Counted from the stretch's first letter, positions 1 through 11,650 are shown. The stretch is DNA of 64,000 bases from Sorex araneus (GCF_027595985.1 NC_073302.1:13127811-13191810), one strand, 5' to 3'. Notes: a model not told the origin generated them from the sequence alone. Translations and numbers: made by a program.

Positions 1-453
1 CATATGCTAAGTCTCCGGTCCTCTTCCTTTCCTTAAGGAAACATTCCTTGCTTACGGAGTCTCAGTAGCTTTGGAAATCCATGATTCCCAGTCAGGCGGC
101 TGCAGGGGGGTGGGGTAGGGGGAAGTAGGTGGAGCACTGCTGAGAGGGGCCATAAATCACAACTTCAACAGCAGCTCCAGCTGCATTTGTCTAAGAAAGC
201 ACAGGAGACCCCAAATTCTATAACCTGGTGTATAGATCCAAAAGCCTTCTTGTCCACTGGTGTGACCTTGGGCCAGTCATTCAACCAGCTCTCAGCCTGC
301 TGTCCTTCCCGGCAAAGCTGAATAGCAAAGTCCCTGGCCTGTGGGGTCAGGGCTGGTGGTCTGCTGAATTTCCACCACCAAGTCTTAGCCCAGCCCACAA
401 GTTTTCCAGAAAGGTCGGCTAAATCTGAGTGGCCTGGCTTGGCCTGATGTGGG
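1..453. other. Unique sequence, no gene recognised
   Basis: No exon, RNA gene or repeat could be recognised. Open frames here are short and show no family resemblance. By mammalian gene order this side should face TRAF1, but no piece of its conserved C-terminal MATH domain is visible. Confidence 0.4.
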
Positions 454-661
454 TTTTTATTTTATTTTTTTTTATTTTATTTATTTATTTATTTTTGCTT
501 TTTGGGTCACACCCGGCAATGCACAGGGGGTTACTCCTGGCTCTGCACTCAGGAATCACCCCTGGTGGTGCTCAGCATACCATATGGAATGTTGGGAATC
601 GAACCCGGGTCAGCCACATGCAAGGCAAATGCTCTCCCCGCTGTGCTATTGCTCCAGCCCC
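454..661 (-). repeat. Type I SOR-like SINE
   Basis: The T-rich left edge (ATTT repeats) is the reversed tail. It is followed by the reversed body starting TTTTTGGGTCACACCCGGC and ends in the reversed head TATTGCTCCAGCCCC. Full length. Confidence 0.95.
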
Positions 662-1437
662 TATTATTTTTTATTTTTAAGGGAGTTGAAGGGGCAAGGG
701 GTTCCCTAAAGTCTTCTGCCAATAAGACCTTCGTAGGTGTTTGTCCTCCTGAAATTGGCTTCTTCCAGTCTTACATGGTGGGTGCTGGGCTTGGTCATCA
801 GCAGGACACTTCCCTGCACCCTAGGAAGGAGGGCAGGGGACAAGGATGATTGTCCTGGAACCCAAATCACCGGTGCCTTCCTGCAGGGAGGGGCGAGGCT
901 GGGCCGAAGGGAGGCGCTGCAGACCCCCCACCTCCAGCGGCGTCTGCAGTCATATGGAAAGCGTTGAGTGGCGCGGGCATTCCAAACCCACTGTTCTGTG
1001 CTCCCAGGCGCCTTTTCCTGGAACACAGGCCCAGCAGGGCCTCGCGCCCCCAGAAGAGGGCCTCCCGCCTCCCGCCTCCCGCCACTGATCTCAGCCCAGG
1101 CCCAAGCCAAGGCAAGGCAGGGGAGGAGAGGAGAGGAAGAACTGGAGGGAGAGGAGGGGAGATGCAAAATGTCCTCACAGCCCAGCCGAGCCGGGGCCAG
1201 GTGCCCCCAGGGGCTTCTGGAATCCCAGAGACCTTGTGGCTCTGCTGCTGAAAAGATCGAGAAACATTTTAAAGTGGAAATCCGGAGCTTGGCGGCTCCA
1301 ACCGAACTTTCCAGTCAAGTTTCCCTTCACGTTGTCTTAATCCTCCTCCTGGACGCAGGCCAGTGTGTGGGGGTTCTGAGTTGAAAGGGGCTGGCGGGGG
1401 ATGGGGGGTGGGGGGAGGGGCTGTCAGAGGACAGTGT
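662..1437. other. Unique GC-rich sequence, no gene recognised
   Basis: GC-rich stretch with overlapping open frames on both strands (for example 706-1167 reverse and 850-1251 forward). They lack family motifs, convincing splice sites or start context, so I treat them as chance frames. Confidence 0.4.
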
Positions 1438-1499
1438 CCACTGGTGTTGCAGCTCCAAAGTCGATCCGAGTGTCTGAGACAGACTGGCTTTGCATGAGC

Positions 1500-1640
1500 T
1501 GAGCACACACTTGGCATGCTGGAAGCGCAGGTTTGATCCCTGGCATCATGTATGGTCCCCTGAGCACCAGAACACAGAGCCAGGAGGGGATGCTGAGCGC
1601 TGTCAGGTGTGGCCAGCGAAAAAGTAAAAAATAAAAACAA
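1500..1640 (+). repeat. Diverged type I SINE
   Basis: A B-box-like GGTTTGATCCCTGGC, then TATGGTCCCCTGAGCACC and a degenerate GTCAGGTGTGGCC before an A-rich tail. The head is too decayed to fix the 5' edge. Confidence 0.7.
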
Positions 1641-1643
1641 CGA

Positions 1644-1830
1644 GGGGCTGGCGCTATAGTACAGCGGGGAGGGTGTTTGCCTTGCACACGGCTGACCTAA
1701 GTTCGATCCCCGGCATCCCATAAGGTTCCCCCAAGCACCGCCAGGACTAATTCCTGAGTGCAGAGAGCCAGGAGTAGCTCCTGTGCATCACTGGGTGTGA
1801 CCCAACAAGGAAAAAAAAATAAAAAGAAGA
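1644..1830 (+). repeat. Type I SOR-like SINE
   Basis: Full-length copy with head GGGGCTGGCGCTATAGTACA, B box AGTTCGATCCCC and tail ACCCAACAAGGAAAAAAAAA. Confidence 0.93.
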
Positions 1831-1854
1831 ACAAAGAAAATTAATTCATCACTT

Positions 1855-2027
1855 GGGGCTGGAGCAATAGCACAGCGAGTAGGGCGTTTGCCTTGCACGC
1901 GGCCGACCCGGGTTCAATTCCCAGCATCCCATATGGTCCCCTGAGCACCGCCAGGGGTAATTCCTGAGTGCAGAGCCAGAAATAACCCCTGTGTGTTGCC
2001 GGGTGTGACCCAAAAAGAAAAAAAAAA
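1855..2027 (+). repeat. Type I SOR-like SINE with perfect TSD
   Basis: Full-length copy flanked by the perfect 13-bp target duplication TTAATTCATCACT at 1841-1853 and 2028-2040. It landed just beyond the tail of the preceding SINE in the same orientation. Confidence 0.96.
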
Positions 2028-2040
2028 TTAATTCATCACT

Positions 2041-2464
2041 GACCACTCTCCACGCTGGGCCTCTTTGAGGAGCTACCTGCCCCGCAGTGAGAGCAGAGAG
2101 AGCTTCCCGGGGCGACCTCCTGCCACCCCGAAGAGGAGCCTGACCACTGCAGACACGAGCTTTCTAAGGTCAGACATGGGCAGCCAGAGAGCAACGCTGG
2201 TGAACACCGCATTCCCCCCAAGTATGCCCTGGGAAACTGCACCGTTTGGAGAAGACGCCAGAGGCTTCCAGAAATGGGAAGCAGAGCTGGAGTGTGGAGA
2301 CGGAGAGCCAGGCGGGGTGCTGGGTCTCCAGCACCTGCACATGCCCGAGTCAGAGGGTGCTTCAGGCCTGGCCAGGAAGTTCCTTGTCATCACCAAGTAC
2401 CCCGTCACAGGGCAGAACCGGGACAGAAAGGCCAGGACACGCAGATAATCAACTCTGTTCTTTG
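2041..2464. other. Unique sequence, no gene recognised
   Basis: A frame on the + strand (2065-2448) stays open across most of it. The translation is low in complexity of family signal, has no recognisable domain and is not bounded by usable splice sites. I see no gene. Confidence 0.35.
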
Positions 2465-2550
2465 GTCTGTCTATCTGTTGTCTATCTGTCTGTCTCTGTC
2501 TCTGTTCTTGTCTCTATCTCTGTCTCTGTCTCTCTCTGTCTCTCTGTCTC

Positions 2551-2614
<64 letters not shown>

Positions 2615-2645
2615 TGTCTCTCTCCCCCGTTCATTCTCTCTTTCC
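2465..2645 (+). repeat. (CT)n / (TCTG)n microsatellite
   Basis: Pyrimidine tract that begins as TCTGTCTATCTG units and turns into pure CT dinucleotides with a few interruptions. Confidence 0.95.
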
Positions 2646-3299
2646 TTTAATTTAATACCTGGGATACTAAACTCAGGGCCTCCCACGCGAGGGGTCAGTG
2701 CTGAGATGAGCTGTGGAGTCACTTCCCCAGGCCTTGCACCTTTGTTCGATATCCTCAGCAGGGACATGTGATTTCTCTGTCACCACCCAGCCAGCTCAAG
2801 CGGGGGGAGAGCATTCTCTTCCGTGCTGCACATCTGGTTCGTTAGGCGGTGAAATCCAGGCGCTGCCTTCATTAGCGTCCACCACAGCTGCCTTTTATGA
2901 AGAGCCTCTCAAGTTCCGGGCACTTTGCATATAGACTCTTGTTCAGCCCATCGAAGATGTTCCCCAGAATGGGTGCTGGGTGTCTCCCCACTTCACCGAT
3001 GAGGAAGCTGAGGCTGACCACCTTGGCCATGGGCCTCCTCTAGAGGTCTCTCCCCAGCTTGAAAACTGTCACTTGCCACTCTGTCGTTTGATCCCTTGCT
3101 TCCTGACCACCTGCTCTGCCCGGGCTCCGTGCATGACCGCCAGATACATCATTCACGTGACAATTCAGCCGACACAGTAGTCTCAGGACACCTACTATTC
3201 CCTACGGTTATTCCCTCAGTTATTCACAGCAGCCCTTGCTCCAGAAAGCCCTTCATAGACCGTCTTTACCTGACACACAAGAAGAAAAAAAAAATGTGC
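2646..3299. other. Unique sequence, no gene recognised
   Basis: Non-repetitive stretch, with possible very old interspersed-repeat remnants that I cannot name. No coding exon recognised. Confidence 0.35.
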
Positions 3300-3486
3300 G
3301 GGCTGGAGCAATAGTACAGCGGGTAGGACATTTGCCTTGCATTCGGCCTGACCCGGGTTCGTTCCCGGCATCCCATATGGTTCCCCAAGCACCGCCAGGA
3401 GTGATTCCTGAGTGCATGAGCCAGCAGTAACCCCTGTGCATTGTGCATCGCCGGGTGTGACCCAAAAACCAAAAAAAAAAAAAAAA
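3300..3486 (+). repeat. Type I SOR-like SINE
   Basis: Full-length. The second half carries an extra short duplication (GTGCATTGTGCATCG) before the terminal GGTGTGACCCAAAAACC and poly(A). Confidence 0.95.
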
Positions 3487-4073
3487 GTCCAAGGACAATC
3501 CTGGGGTGAGTGAGCCACGGAAAGCAACATCTGGAGAACTCAGAAGGATCCAGGAGGGAAACAGGAAGGCAGAGGGCAGTGCCGGGCGGAGGGCCCCAAG
3601 TTACCAAGACAAGTCACAAACTGTCCTCGGAGCCAAAACCCACCCCACCTGGCCCAGGGTCCAGAAGAAACTAACAAAGTTGCTGAGGCAGATCACACCC
3701 CTCAGAGGCCCCGAGACCAGGGAGGCCTTCTCCTTGCGAGCGGACAAAAAACAAGGCCTGCGCACCTGAGGGGCGCCCTTCCTGCACGGACAGCCCCCCT
3801 TTCTGGGGGCCGTTTCCTACCACCCTCGCCGCCCTGCTGGCTCCAGTCCCAGCGCTGCAGAGAAGAGAGCGTGACCGTGTAGAAGGGCAGGCGGGCCTCT
3901 GGCTGGCCGGTTTATTTTGATTTGACAGTGCCAGGGATGAACCCCAGGAAGGGGGGGGCAGGCTGCACTCGCAAGGCCTGTGCTTGCTGACGCAGTCACG
4001 GTCGACCAGCTAGACGCGGTTCTCTGTGAGTCTTGTTGGGCCTGAGGATTCTGTTTAAAATGTTCTGTTTTGT
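3487..4073. other. Unique sequence, no gene recognised
   Basis: Between two SINEs. No exon, RNA gene or clear repeat seen. Confidence 0.35.
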
Positions 4074-4279
4074 GGGGCTGGAGTGATAGCACAGCGGGTA
4101 GGGCGTTTGCCTTGCACGCGATCGACCCGGGTTTGAATCCCAGCATCCCATATGGTCCCCTGAGCACCGCCAGGGGTGATTCCTGAGTGCAGAGCCAGGA
4201 GTAACCCCTGTGCATCGTCGGGTGTGACCCAAAAAGCAAAAAAAAATAATAATAAAAATAAGTAAGTAAATAAATAAAG
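4074..4279 (+). repeat. Type I SOR-like SINE with TSD
   Basis: Full-length, with a (AATAA)-rich tail. The target duplication is TGTTCTGTTTTG at 4061-4072 against TGTTCTGGTTTG at 4280-4291, one mismatch. Confidence 0.94.
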
Positions 4280-4317
4280 TGTTCTGGTTTGGGTTTTGTT
4301 TTACTTCATCATTAACT

Positions 4318-4532
4318 TTTTTTTTCTTTTCCTTTTTTTTTCGGAAGGGGGGGGTGAGAGGGGAGGGGGACGTTTTGGGTCACACCCAGAGGGGCTCAGG
4401 GCTGACTCCTGGCTCTGGGCTCAGGACTCATTCCTGGCAGGGCTTAGGAGACAATATAGGGTGCTGGGGATCAAACATGAGTCTGCGAAGTGCAAGGCAA
4501 GCACCTTAACTGCTGTACTGTCACTCTGGACC
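4318..4532 (-). repeat. Diverged type I SINE
   Basis: T-rich left end, a G-rich insertion, then CGTTTTGGGTCACACCCAGA and a reversed head ending TCACTCTGGACCC. Confidence 0.85.
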
Positions 4533-4546
4533 CTAGTTGTCAACTT

Positions 4547-4634
4547 TATATATATATGTATATATGTGTGTATATATATACACACACATATATATATATA
4601 GGTACAGTGCTACATGATATGCATATATATATAT
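4547..4634 (+). repeat. (TA)n / (TATG)n microsatellite
   Basis: AT-rich alternating tract between a target-site copy and a type II SINE. Best read as the degenerate tail of the SINE that ends at 5130. Confidence 0.85.
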
Positions 4635-4884
4635 CACTGTAGCACTGTAGCACTGTCGTCCCGTTGCTCATTGATTTGCTCAAGCAGGCACCAGTGACAT
4701 CTCCGTTGTGAGACTTGTTACTGTTTTTGGTATATGGAATACATCACGGGCAGCTTGCCAGGTTCTGCCATGTGGGTGGGATACTCTCGGTAGCTTGCCG
4801 GGCTCTCTGAGAGGGCAGAGGAATTGAACTCGGGTCGGCTGCATGAAAGGCAAATGCCCTACTCACTATACTATCACTCTAGCC

Positions 4885-4885
<1 letters not shown>
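4635..4885 (-). repeat. Type II SINE (shared tRNA head, different body)
   Basis: Reversed copy. It begins with repeated CACTGTAG units (the tail), runs through GTTACTGTTTTTGG and GGTAGCTTGCCGGGCTCTC, and ends in the reversed tRNA-like head. It sits inside the simple-sequence tail of another SINE. Confidence 0.9.
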
Positions 4886-4932
<47 letters not shown>

Positions 4933-4968
4933 CACACACATAATATGTGTATATATGTGTATATATAG
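4886..4968 (+). repeat. (CA)n then (TATG)n microsatellite
   Basis: About 20 CA units followed by TATATGTG alternation. Confidence 0.95.
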
Positions 4969-5130
4969 TGGGGGGGGGCTTTGGGGTCACACCGGCGATG
5001 CTCAGGGATTCCTCCTGGCTCTGCACTCAGGAATTACTCCTAGCAATGCTCAGGCATACGGGATGCCAGGGATTGAACCCAGGTCGGACACATGCAAGGC
5101 TAACATCCTACCCACCGTACTATCGGGCCC
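4969..5130 (-). repeat. Type I SINE with distant TSD
   Basis: Reversed type I body ending TACTATCGGGCCCC. The 14-bp duplication CTAGTTGTCAACTT occurs at 5131-5144 and at 4533-4546. The tail of this element is therefore the whole 4547-4968 simple-sequence tract, later interrupted by the type II SINE. Confidence 0.88.
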
Positions 5131-5250
5131 CTAGTTGTCAACTTCAAACAGTCAGATTTCACCAAAAAACAAACCCAGGTTGGGGTGGTTGATTATAAAC
5201 TAGATTTGACAAGGGATCCCCACTTTCCCAGGCCGAGCTTTCAGCAGGCC

Positions 5251-5453
5251 TTTTGTTTGATTTATTTTTTTTTTTCATTTGTTTTCTTTTTGTTGGGGAG
5301 GCCACGTCTGTGATGCTCCAGGCTTATTCATGGCTCTGCGATCAGTGCTCACACCTGGCGGCGTTCAGGCAACCGTACGTGGTGTTGGGAATCGAACCTG
5401 GGTCGGCGGTGTGCAAGGCAAGCGCCCTCCTTGCTGTGCCATCACTCTAGCCC
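5251..5453 (-). repeat. Type I SINE, diverged
   Basis: T-rich tail, then GAGGCCACGTCTGTGATGCT, B box GGGAATCGAACC (reversed) and end ATCACTCTAGCCC. Confidence 0.9.
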
Positions 5454-5858
5454 TCTTTGTCCCTTTGAACTCCTCTCCCTGGCCTGCCTGTGCCCAGAGG
5501 TGCCTGTTTGTTTTGAGAGATTTTGAAGGTGACACATTGAGGGGGTGGGGATGGGCAGTGATGCTCAGACAGGCCTTTCGGACCCCCACTGGTGCAGGTG
5601 GTCTTCCCGCTAAGGCCCAGCAGGTGGCGGGCTGTGTGGGGCCTGGGCATGACTGACTTGCTCAACGCTTTCTCTGCACCCACAGCGAGGGCCTTGGCGG
5701 CTGCGTTCAAAGCTTCTGCGAGGTTCCCTGAGGCTGTTCCTCCCAGTAGCCGGCAAAGCCCTGACTCAAGGCTGTAGGTGGCAATGCTGGGGCTGCGTAG
5801 TACAACCTCCCGGGAACCTGTCGACTCTGGCACCCCAGTCCCACACCCGAGTCCTCTC
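5454..5858. other. Unique sequence, no gene recognised
   Basis: GC-rich unique sequence with short open frames on both strands. Nothing recognised. Confidence 0.35.
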
Positions 5859-6295
5859 TTTTTTTTTATTTTAATATTTTTGTTGAATCACCATGAGATA
5901 CGGTGACAGAGCTTTCATGATTGAGTTTTAGTCATACAATGGTGGAACACCCATCCCTCCACCAGAGAGCATTTTCCACCACCCATGTCCCCAGTATCCT
6001 TCCCGCCACCCCCACCCCATCCTACCCCCTGCCTCAGTGGCAGGGACCTTCTTTCTTACTCTCTCTTGACTTTGGGCATCATGGTTTGCAATACAGATAC
6101 GAGAGGCCATCATGTTTGGTCCTTAGTCTACTTTCAGCACACGTCTCCCATCCCGAGCGATCCCTCCAACCATCATTGACTTAGTGGTCACTTCTCCATC
6201 CCAACTGCCTTCTCCCCGAGCACATGAGGAAGACTTCAAACCGTGAGCCATCCTCTTGGCCCTGTCTCTACTGTCCATCTCCTCCCACCAGTTAA
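5859..6295 (-). mobile_element. L1-like LINE 3' end, truncated
   Basis: Read on the - strand it ends in a tail preceded by CACGGTGATTCAATAAAA-like sequence (here reversed GTTGAATCACCATGAGATAC). It shares long blocks with the copies at 13,021-13,525 and 12,736-13,003, including the GTTTGATCAT/GGATGGGTGTT motif and the 'tgcaaaccataatgccc' block. I infer an L1 3' UTR from the purine-rich tract and poly(A) tail. Confidence 0.8.
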
Positions 6296-6560
6296 ATAAG
6301 AATCTCTAAGGGTGACAGGACCGGTGGCAGTGTTTTAGAGCTTGCAGGTGGGGCTGAGAGAGGCCTCACAGAGCTGGAGTGCGTGCCTGGCTTGTCAAGT
6401 CCCTGGGCATGATCGACAGTACACATGGTCCCCCGAACATTGATGGGGTCTCCATAGTAACCACCACTGGTCACTATGTTAGCACCACTGGACCTGAGCA
6501 GCATGGCATTGCCCTAGGACACCCAGCTAATGCAGGCCAAGTACCACAGGGAGTGGCCCT
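6296..6560. other. Mostly unique, possible old SINE remnant
   Basis: A weak match to a SINE core (ACACATGGTCCCCCGAACAT) lies at about 6420-6440. The rest is unrecognised. Confidence 0.35.
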
Positions 6561-6828
6561 GAGCTCCGAGGGAAGGGAGGAAGGAAGGGAGGGATGGAGG
6601 GAGGGAAGAACTGAGGAAGGAGAAGGAGAAGCAGAGAGAGGGAAAAAGGTAATAAACAAGGAAGGAAGGAAGGAAGGAAGGAAGGAAGGAAGGAAGGAAG
6701 GAAGGAAGGAAGGAAGGAAGGAAGGAAGATGGAAGGAGGAAGGAAAGAAGGAGGAGGGAGGGAGGGAGGGAGGGAGGGAGGGAGGGAGGGGAGGACGGAG
6801 GGAGGAAGAAGGAGGGAAGAAGTCTCTG
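6561..6828 (+). repeat. (GGAA)n / (GGGA)n microsatellite
   Basis: Purine-only tract with a pure GGAA core at about 6658-6727 and GGGA units at about 6756-6790. Confidence 0.97.
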
Positions 6829-6844
6829 AGCCAGGGAAACAGCT

Positions 6845-6995
6845 CCAAGGGCTACAGCACAGGCTTTGCATGTGGGAACCCTGGCTATAACCCCAGTACC
6901 ACATGGTCCCCTGCCACTGAGTCAGGAGTAGCCTCTGAGCACTGCTGGGTGTGGCTCCCAAATGAAAATAAATTAATGCTCATTATTTTAAAAAA
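6845..6995 (+). repeat. Diverged type I SINE
   Basis: GGCTACAGCACAGGCTTTGC head, ACCACATGGTCCCCTG core, GCTGGGTGTGGCTCCC end and an A-rich tail. Confidence 0.8.
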
Positions 6996-8689
6996 TAAAT
7001 TCATCTCTGTGGGTGCCCCCAGTGGAGCCCCCAAGTGAGAGGAGCAGGGCATAGAGGGGCGCCCCTTCCCGGGCCTGGTGGTGAGTGCAGAGCAGCAGAA
7101 CTGAGCAAAGCTCCCAGGAGAGGGAGAAAAGAGGCCAGTGCGTGAACCATGTGGATCCACGGGGTGAGAGCTCTGGGGTGCCCCCCTCCTGGGGACACCT
7201 GGCCCGGCCCAGGCACCCGTCTGTCCATCTGCGCCCCGAAAACGGCGGCTGGGTTTGGGGAATAAATACCAGCCCCGTATTCATTAAAGAAGGGGAAGGA
7301 GTCCCGGCCAAGGCCAGGACCCAGCCAAGACTCTGAGGCCACAGAGGGGGAGGGAGAGCTGGAGTCTGGCACAGCCGAGTGGAGGCTGGAGGAGGGAAGA
7401 GGAGGCCACAGAGGCAGGAAGGCGCCAAAGCACAGAAGACCCCCCGGGGCGAGCCACACAGGACCCTCCGGACTCTGAAGTTAGAGAGACCCACTGCGGG
7501 TTTCAGACTGAGGAATCTTTCTGAAGCAACCAGAGGATTCATGGGCTGGAGTTACCCAGGAGGGCTTCCCGGAGGAGGGCAGCCTCCTCTCCTGAGCGGA
7601 AAGCTGGCAGGGAGAGAAGAGCTTTCCGATCTGAAAGTCCTTCCCACCCCACCTACTCCCCAAACCGTTTGAATCCTAGGCTGCCTGGGTTCAAGATGTG
7701 GCTGTTATTTGAAAGCTGCGGTTTCTCTTGAGCTGGTTTGGTGTGTGTGTGTGGGGGGGGGGGGGGGGTCGCCCATCCCCCAAGAGGGGACCGGGAGGGA
7801 ACGAAGAGCACATCCTCCCGCACAGAGAGCGAGTCACCGAGGCCCAGGGCCCCCACGGGCTTCACGGCGGCTCTGATCTCTATCCTCCGACAGCTCCTCA
7901 TCTTTCATAAGGTCCCAATTTTCAGGGCGTTTTTATGAGCTACTCCAAAGCCAGCTGGAAGCCCTTTTTCCATCAACGCTCCCTGAGACAAGTAGCCAGG
8001 TTTCACATATTAAAATGAAAACGTCAGAAATACTGTGGGGGACAGGGAGGGAATAAATAAATAAATGAAAATATGCTGGCTCACTTGTTAGGCCTCGGTT
8101 CATGATCTCCACGGCAGGGTCCCACGGCCAGCTTGGGCCTCTTGTTTCTGCAAAGCTGGGAGGGGTCGTCCGGGGGGAGGGGGTGGGCAGGTTAGCAGTG
8201 CGAAGTCATCCCTCGCTTCTGCTGGCTTACCTATTCACTGAAGGAAAACGGGGCATGGACTAGGGGCCTCGGCATGAAGATACCCCCCCCCTCCCCGGAA
8301 CCTCACGAAGAGATGGAACTTGGCCTTGTGCGGGCACCGACTTCAGAGCCTGATTCATCCATCTCCTCTCCCTCGGCTTTTGTTGGACAGAAACTTCAAA
8401 GGGGTTCGTGGCCGTTTAGAATCTGTTCTAGGCCGCAGCGGTACCCCGAAGCCCTCCTTTTGGGGGGATTCCCTCACTGAGGGAGAGAGACTCATACCGC
8501 CAGCATCAGTCACAAAGCCAGCCTGGGACAGCTGCATCTCCGTCAGCCTTGACAGTGGACATGCCGGACAGACCCGAGGATGGCCACTTGTTCCCAGGGC
8601 TGGTTCTGGAGTGAGAAGGGAGGGTTGTCTGCCGGCGAAAGCACTCAGACCAGAGTTTCTCTTGGTCTTTCTTCTAGTCTAAGCCTCTT
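6996..8689. other. Unique sequence, no gene recognised; (GT)n/poly(G) at 7738-7770
   Basis: A 1.7-kb SINE-free stretch. It holds a GT-then-G homopolymer run at 7738-7770 and an (AAAT)n patch near 8055. I find no exon. The AT-rich block around 7905-8090 looks more constrained than its surroundings and could be a conserved non-coding element, but that is a guess from composition. Confidence 0.4.
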
Positions 8690-9210
8690 CTGACCTGATT
8701 TCCTTATGGTTCTCCCGCCCCCATCCTACTCACGACCCTCTCTATTGCCATGTTGTGGTCCCTCTCAATTTTCACCTGTGGCCTCTTCGGAATATTCTGG
8801 AGGCCCACAGGGAACCTTATGGCCCTTGGTTGAGAGATGTTGAATAGAGAATCCTAGATCAGACTATACCTGCAGCTGTTTCCTTGCCTCAACTTCTTGA
8901 TCTCCCTGGACTCCACCCTTTGTCCAATCCGGTTGCCCAGGCTCTTGGTTCGCCTATAAGCCGTCACATCCAGTAGGTCTCGCCTTGATCACAATGACCA
9001 AAGATGATGCTGGTTCCCGAGAATTAAAAATCATCACAGACTCTGGGGGTCTCCAGCCCAGTATATGGAGAGAGCAAGAAGTGCGCCCCCTCCCCCATGG
9101 GACTCTGGGCACCAGCAGATGAGGCATCTCTGTTCCCAGGTTCTCCAGTATTTTCAAGAATGAAAATATTGAACAATAAAGGTGCTCCGGCTAGAGTAGG
9201 AAAGTAGAAA
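8690..9210 (+). other. Possible solo LTR-like sequence (uncertain)
   Basis: A CCAAT motif (TTGTCCAATCC, about 8921), a TATA-like CCTATAAGCC (about 8954) and AACAATAAAGG (about 9171) occur in promoter-to-polyadenylation order, as in an LTR. No clear TG...CA ends or flanking duplication were found, so this is only a possibility. Confidence 0.25.
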
Positions 9211-9358
9211 AGTTTATTGGAAAGTAGAAGAGAAAAGAAAAGCAGCTTCCCAAGTGGGTGTTATGTGGCCACAAGCCTGAGATCAGTCGTGTCTAAAACA
9301 CACAGAGACAGGACAGATATTTCAAGGTCTGATTCACATACCAAAACACACTCATGGC

Positions 9359-9535
9359 GGGCTGGAGTGATAGCACAATGGGTAGGACGTTTGCCTTGCA
9401 TGCGGCCGACCCGGGTTCGATTCCCAGCATCCCATATGGTCCCCTGAGCACCGCCAAGGATAATTCCTGAGTGCAGAGCTAGGAGTGACCCCTATGTGTT
9501 GCCAGGTGCGACCCAAAAATTTAAAAAAAACAATT
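9359..9535 (+). repeat. Type I SOR-like SINE with perfect 16-bp TSD
   Basis: Full-length. Flanked by AAAACACACTCATGGC at 9343-9358 and 9536-9551, identical copies, which suggests a recent insertion. Confidence 0.97.
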
Positions 9536-9551
9536 AAAACACACTCATGGC

Positions 9552-10082
<531 letters not shown>

Positions 10083-10168
10083 GATCAAAAACAAAGCCTC
10101 ATGCATCCCAGGTAAGAGTTTTACCCCTGAACTACAACTACATCCCTGGAAGGAAAAAACCATTTTTG

Positions 10169-10345
10169 GGGGCTGGAGCGATAGCACAGCGGGTAGGGCG
10201 TTTGCCTTGCACGCAGCCGACCCGGGTTCGAATACCAGCATCCCATATGGTCCCCTGAGCACCGCCAGGGGTGATTCCTGAGTGCATGAGCCAGGAGTGA
10301 CCCCTGTGCATCACTGGGTGTGACCCAAAAAGCAAAAAAAAAAAC
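10169..10345 (+). repeat. Type I SOR-like SINE with TSD
   Basis: Full-length. Target duplication AAACCATTTTTG at 10157-10168 and AAACCGTTTTTG at 10346-10357, one mismatch. Confidence 0.95.
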
Positions 10346-10357
10346 AAACCGTTTTTG

Positions 10358-10540
10358 TTTGGCTGGTTTTGGTTCTAGGGAGATCATGCCCCACAGTGCT
10401 TTTCAGGGCATATCCCTGACTCTGCATTCAAGGATTACTCCTGACAGTGCTCAGGGGGGATTTATAGGGTACCAGGGATCATACCGGGCCGACAGAGTGC
10501 AAGGCAAGCGCCTTAAGCGCCATACTACCTCCCTAGCTGC
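10358..10540 (-). repeat. Diverged type I SINE
   Basis: Reversed core GGATTACTCCTGACAGTGCT and reversed B box GGGATCATACC. The head end is eroded (TACTACCTCCCTAGCTG). Confidence 0.8.
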
Positions 10541-11339
10541 CAAAGCCACTTGGGGAAGCTGTGAAACATTAGCACAGTCTCTCACGCCAAGGCCTAAGAC
10601 ATGTTGCAGCAGACTCGGGTGTCCAGGCAGCTCCCAGCATCCTGAACAAGCAGGCAAACCCCCTGTTTAATGGCCCCTGCTGGGCTCCAGAGCTTCGAGC
10701 TGTGCAAGCAATCACCAGAAACGACCTCAAGCAATTCGCTTCCCTGCCCTTCCCTGCTCTGCCCTGCTCTGAGTGTGAGAAGCAGGACGCAAACCGTGTG
10801 TGAGTTCCCTCAGCTGAAGAAGGAAGAGGGGGCAGGAGAGCGCGGAAGGAGGGACTGAACCTGTGTCCTCCGATGCTCAGCGGGGAGCCGCAAGGGATGG
10901 GTCAGGTGAAGGTGCGTTTCTCAAAACCCTCCAGAGGACAAGCTCATTTGGGTAGATCAGATGCCGCAGGCCTGGGAACAAGAGGGGTTGCATTATGCTC
11001 ATAGGAAGATGCTTTTCAATTTGTCATCAGGATGCACACAGAAAGGGGAGCGCCTTCTTCACATCGCCCTCCCATTGCCGAAGTTTCGCGCCCGTGGACA
11101 TACAACATCCTAAGTGCTTTGTTTTCTGATAGACAGTACTGAGGCCGGTGCTGAGAGACCCCTCATCTTACAAACAGTTGGCGCAAACTCAGCCCATTGA
11201 TAGAGTCTAAGGCTGCACATGAACTTTCCTTATGGTTGTCTTGGGGGGCTCCGGGGGTGGGGGGCTCTCATGCACAGCTCAGGCGGCCCTGGGGCTACTC
11301 GCAGTGGTTCTCAGTCCAGTCCAAAACGTTCGATGTTGG
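10541..11339. other. Unique sequence, no gene recognised
   Basis: 800 bp without a recognisable exon, RNA gene or repeat. Confidence 0.4.
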
Positions 11340-11522
11340 GGCCTGAGAGATAGGACAGTGGGGAAGGCGCTTGCCTCATACGGTGCTGACCCGAGCTCGA
11401 TCCCCAGATCCCCATTTGGGCCTCACTAGACTGCCGGGAGAGACCCCTGAGCACAGAGCCAGGAGTAAGACCTGAGCAAAGACGGATGTGCTCTACACTC
11501 CCCCCCTCCAAATCCAAAATAA
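11340..11522 (+). repeat. Diverged type I SINE
   Basis: GGGCCTGAGAGATAGGACAG head and GAGCTCGATCCCC B box. The second half is altered (GACTGCCGGGAGAGACCCC). Confidence 0.85.
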
Positions 11523-11650
11523 ATAAATCGCTGGATACTGGAATCCAACCACATTGATGCATAAACTGAACCATCATAAAGGTCATTCCCAATGACCCTT
11601 CTATGCTGAGTGTCAGAGAGGGTGACTGCAGGCTGGGTGGAACACGGTCA

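Noticed and set aside
454-661. Recurrent peptide-like pattern (GIEPGSAACKANALPAVLSLQP and variants) at dozens of sites
   Set aside because: It is the antisense translation of type I SINEs, not a protein family.
6379-7038. A 219-codon forward open frame
   Set aside because: Most of it is the GGAA microsatellite read as Lys-Glu-Gly-Arg repeats.
10169-10345. A possible tRNA gene from A and B boxes
   Set aside because: The boxes belong to a SINE. No cloverleaf with an anticodon arm is evident, and the same sequence recurs throughout the window.
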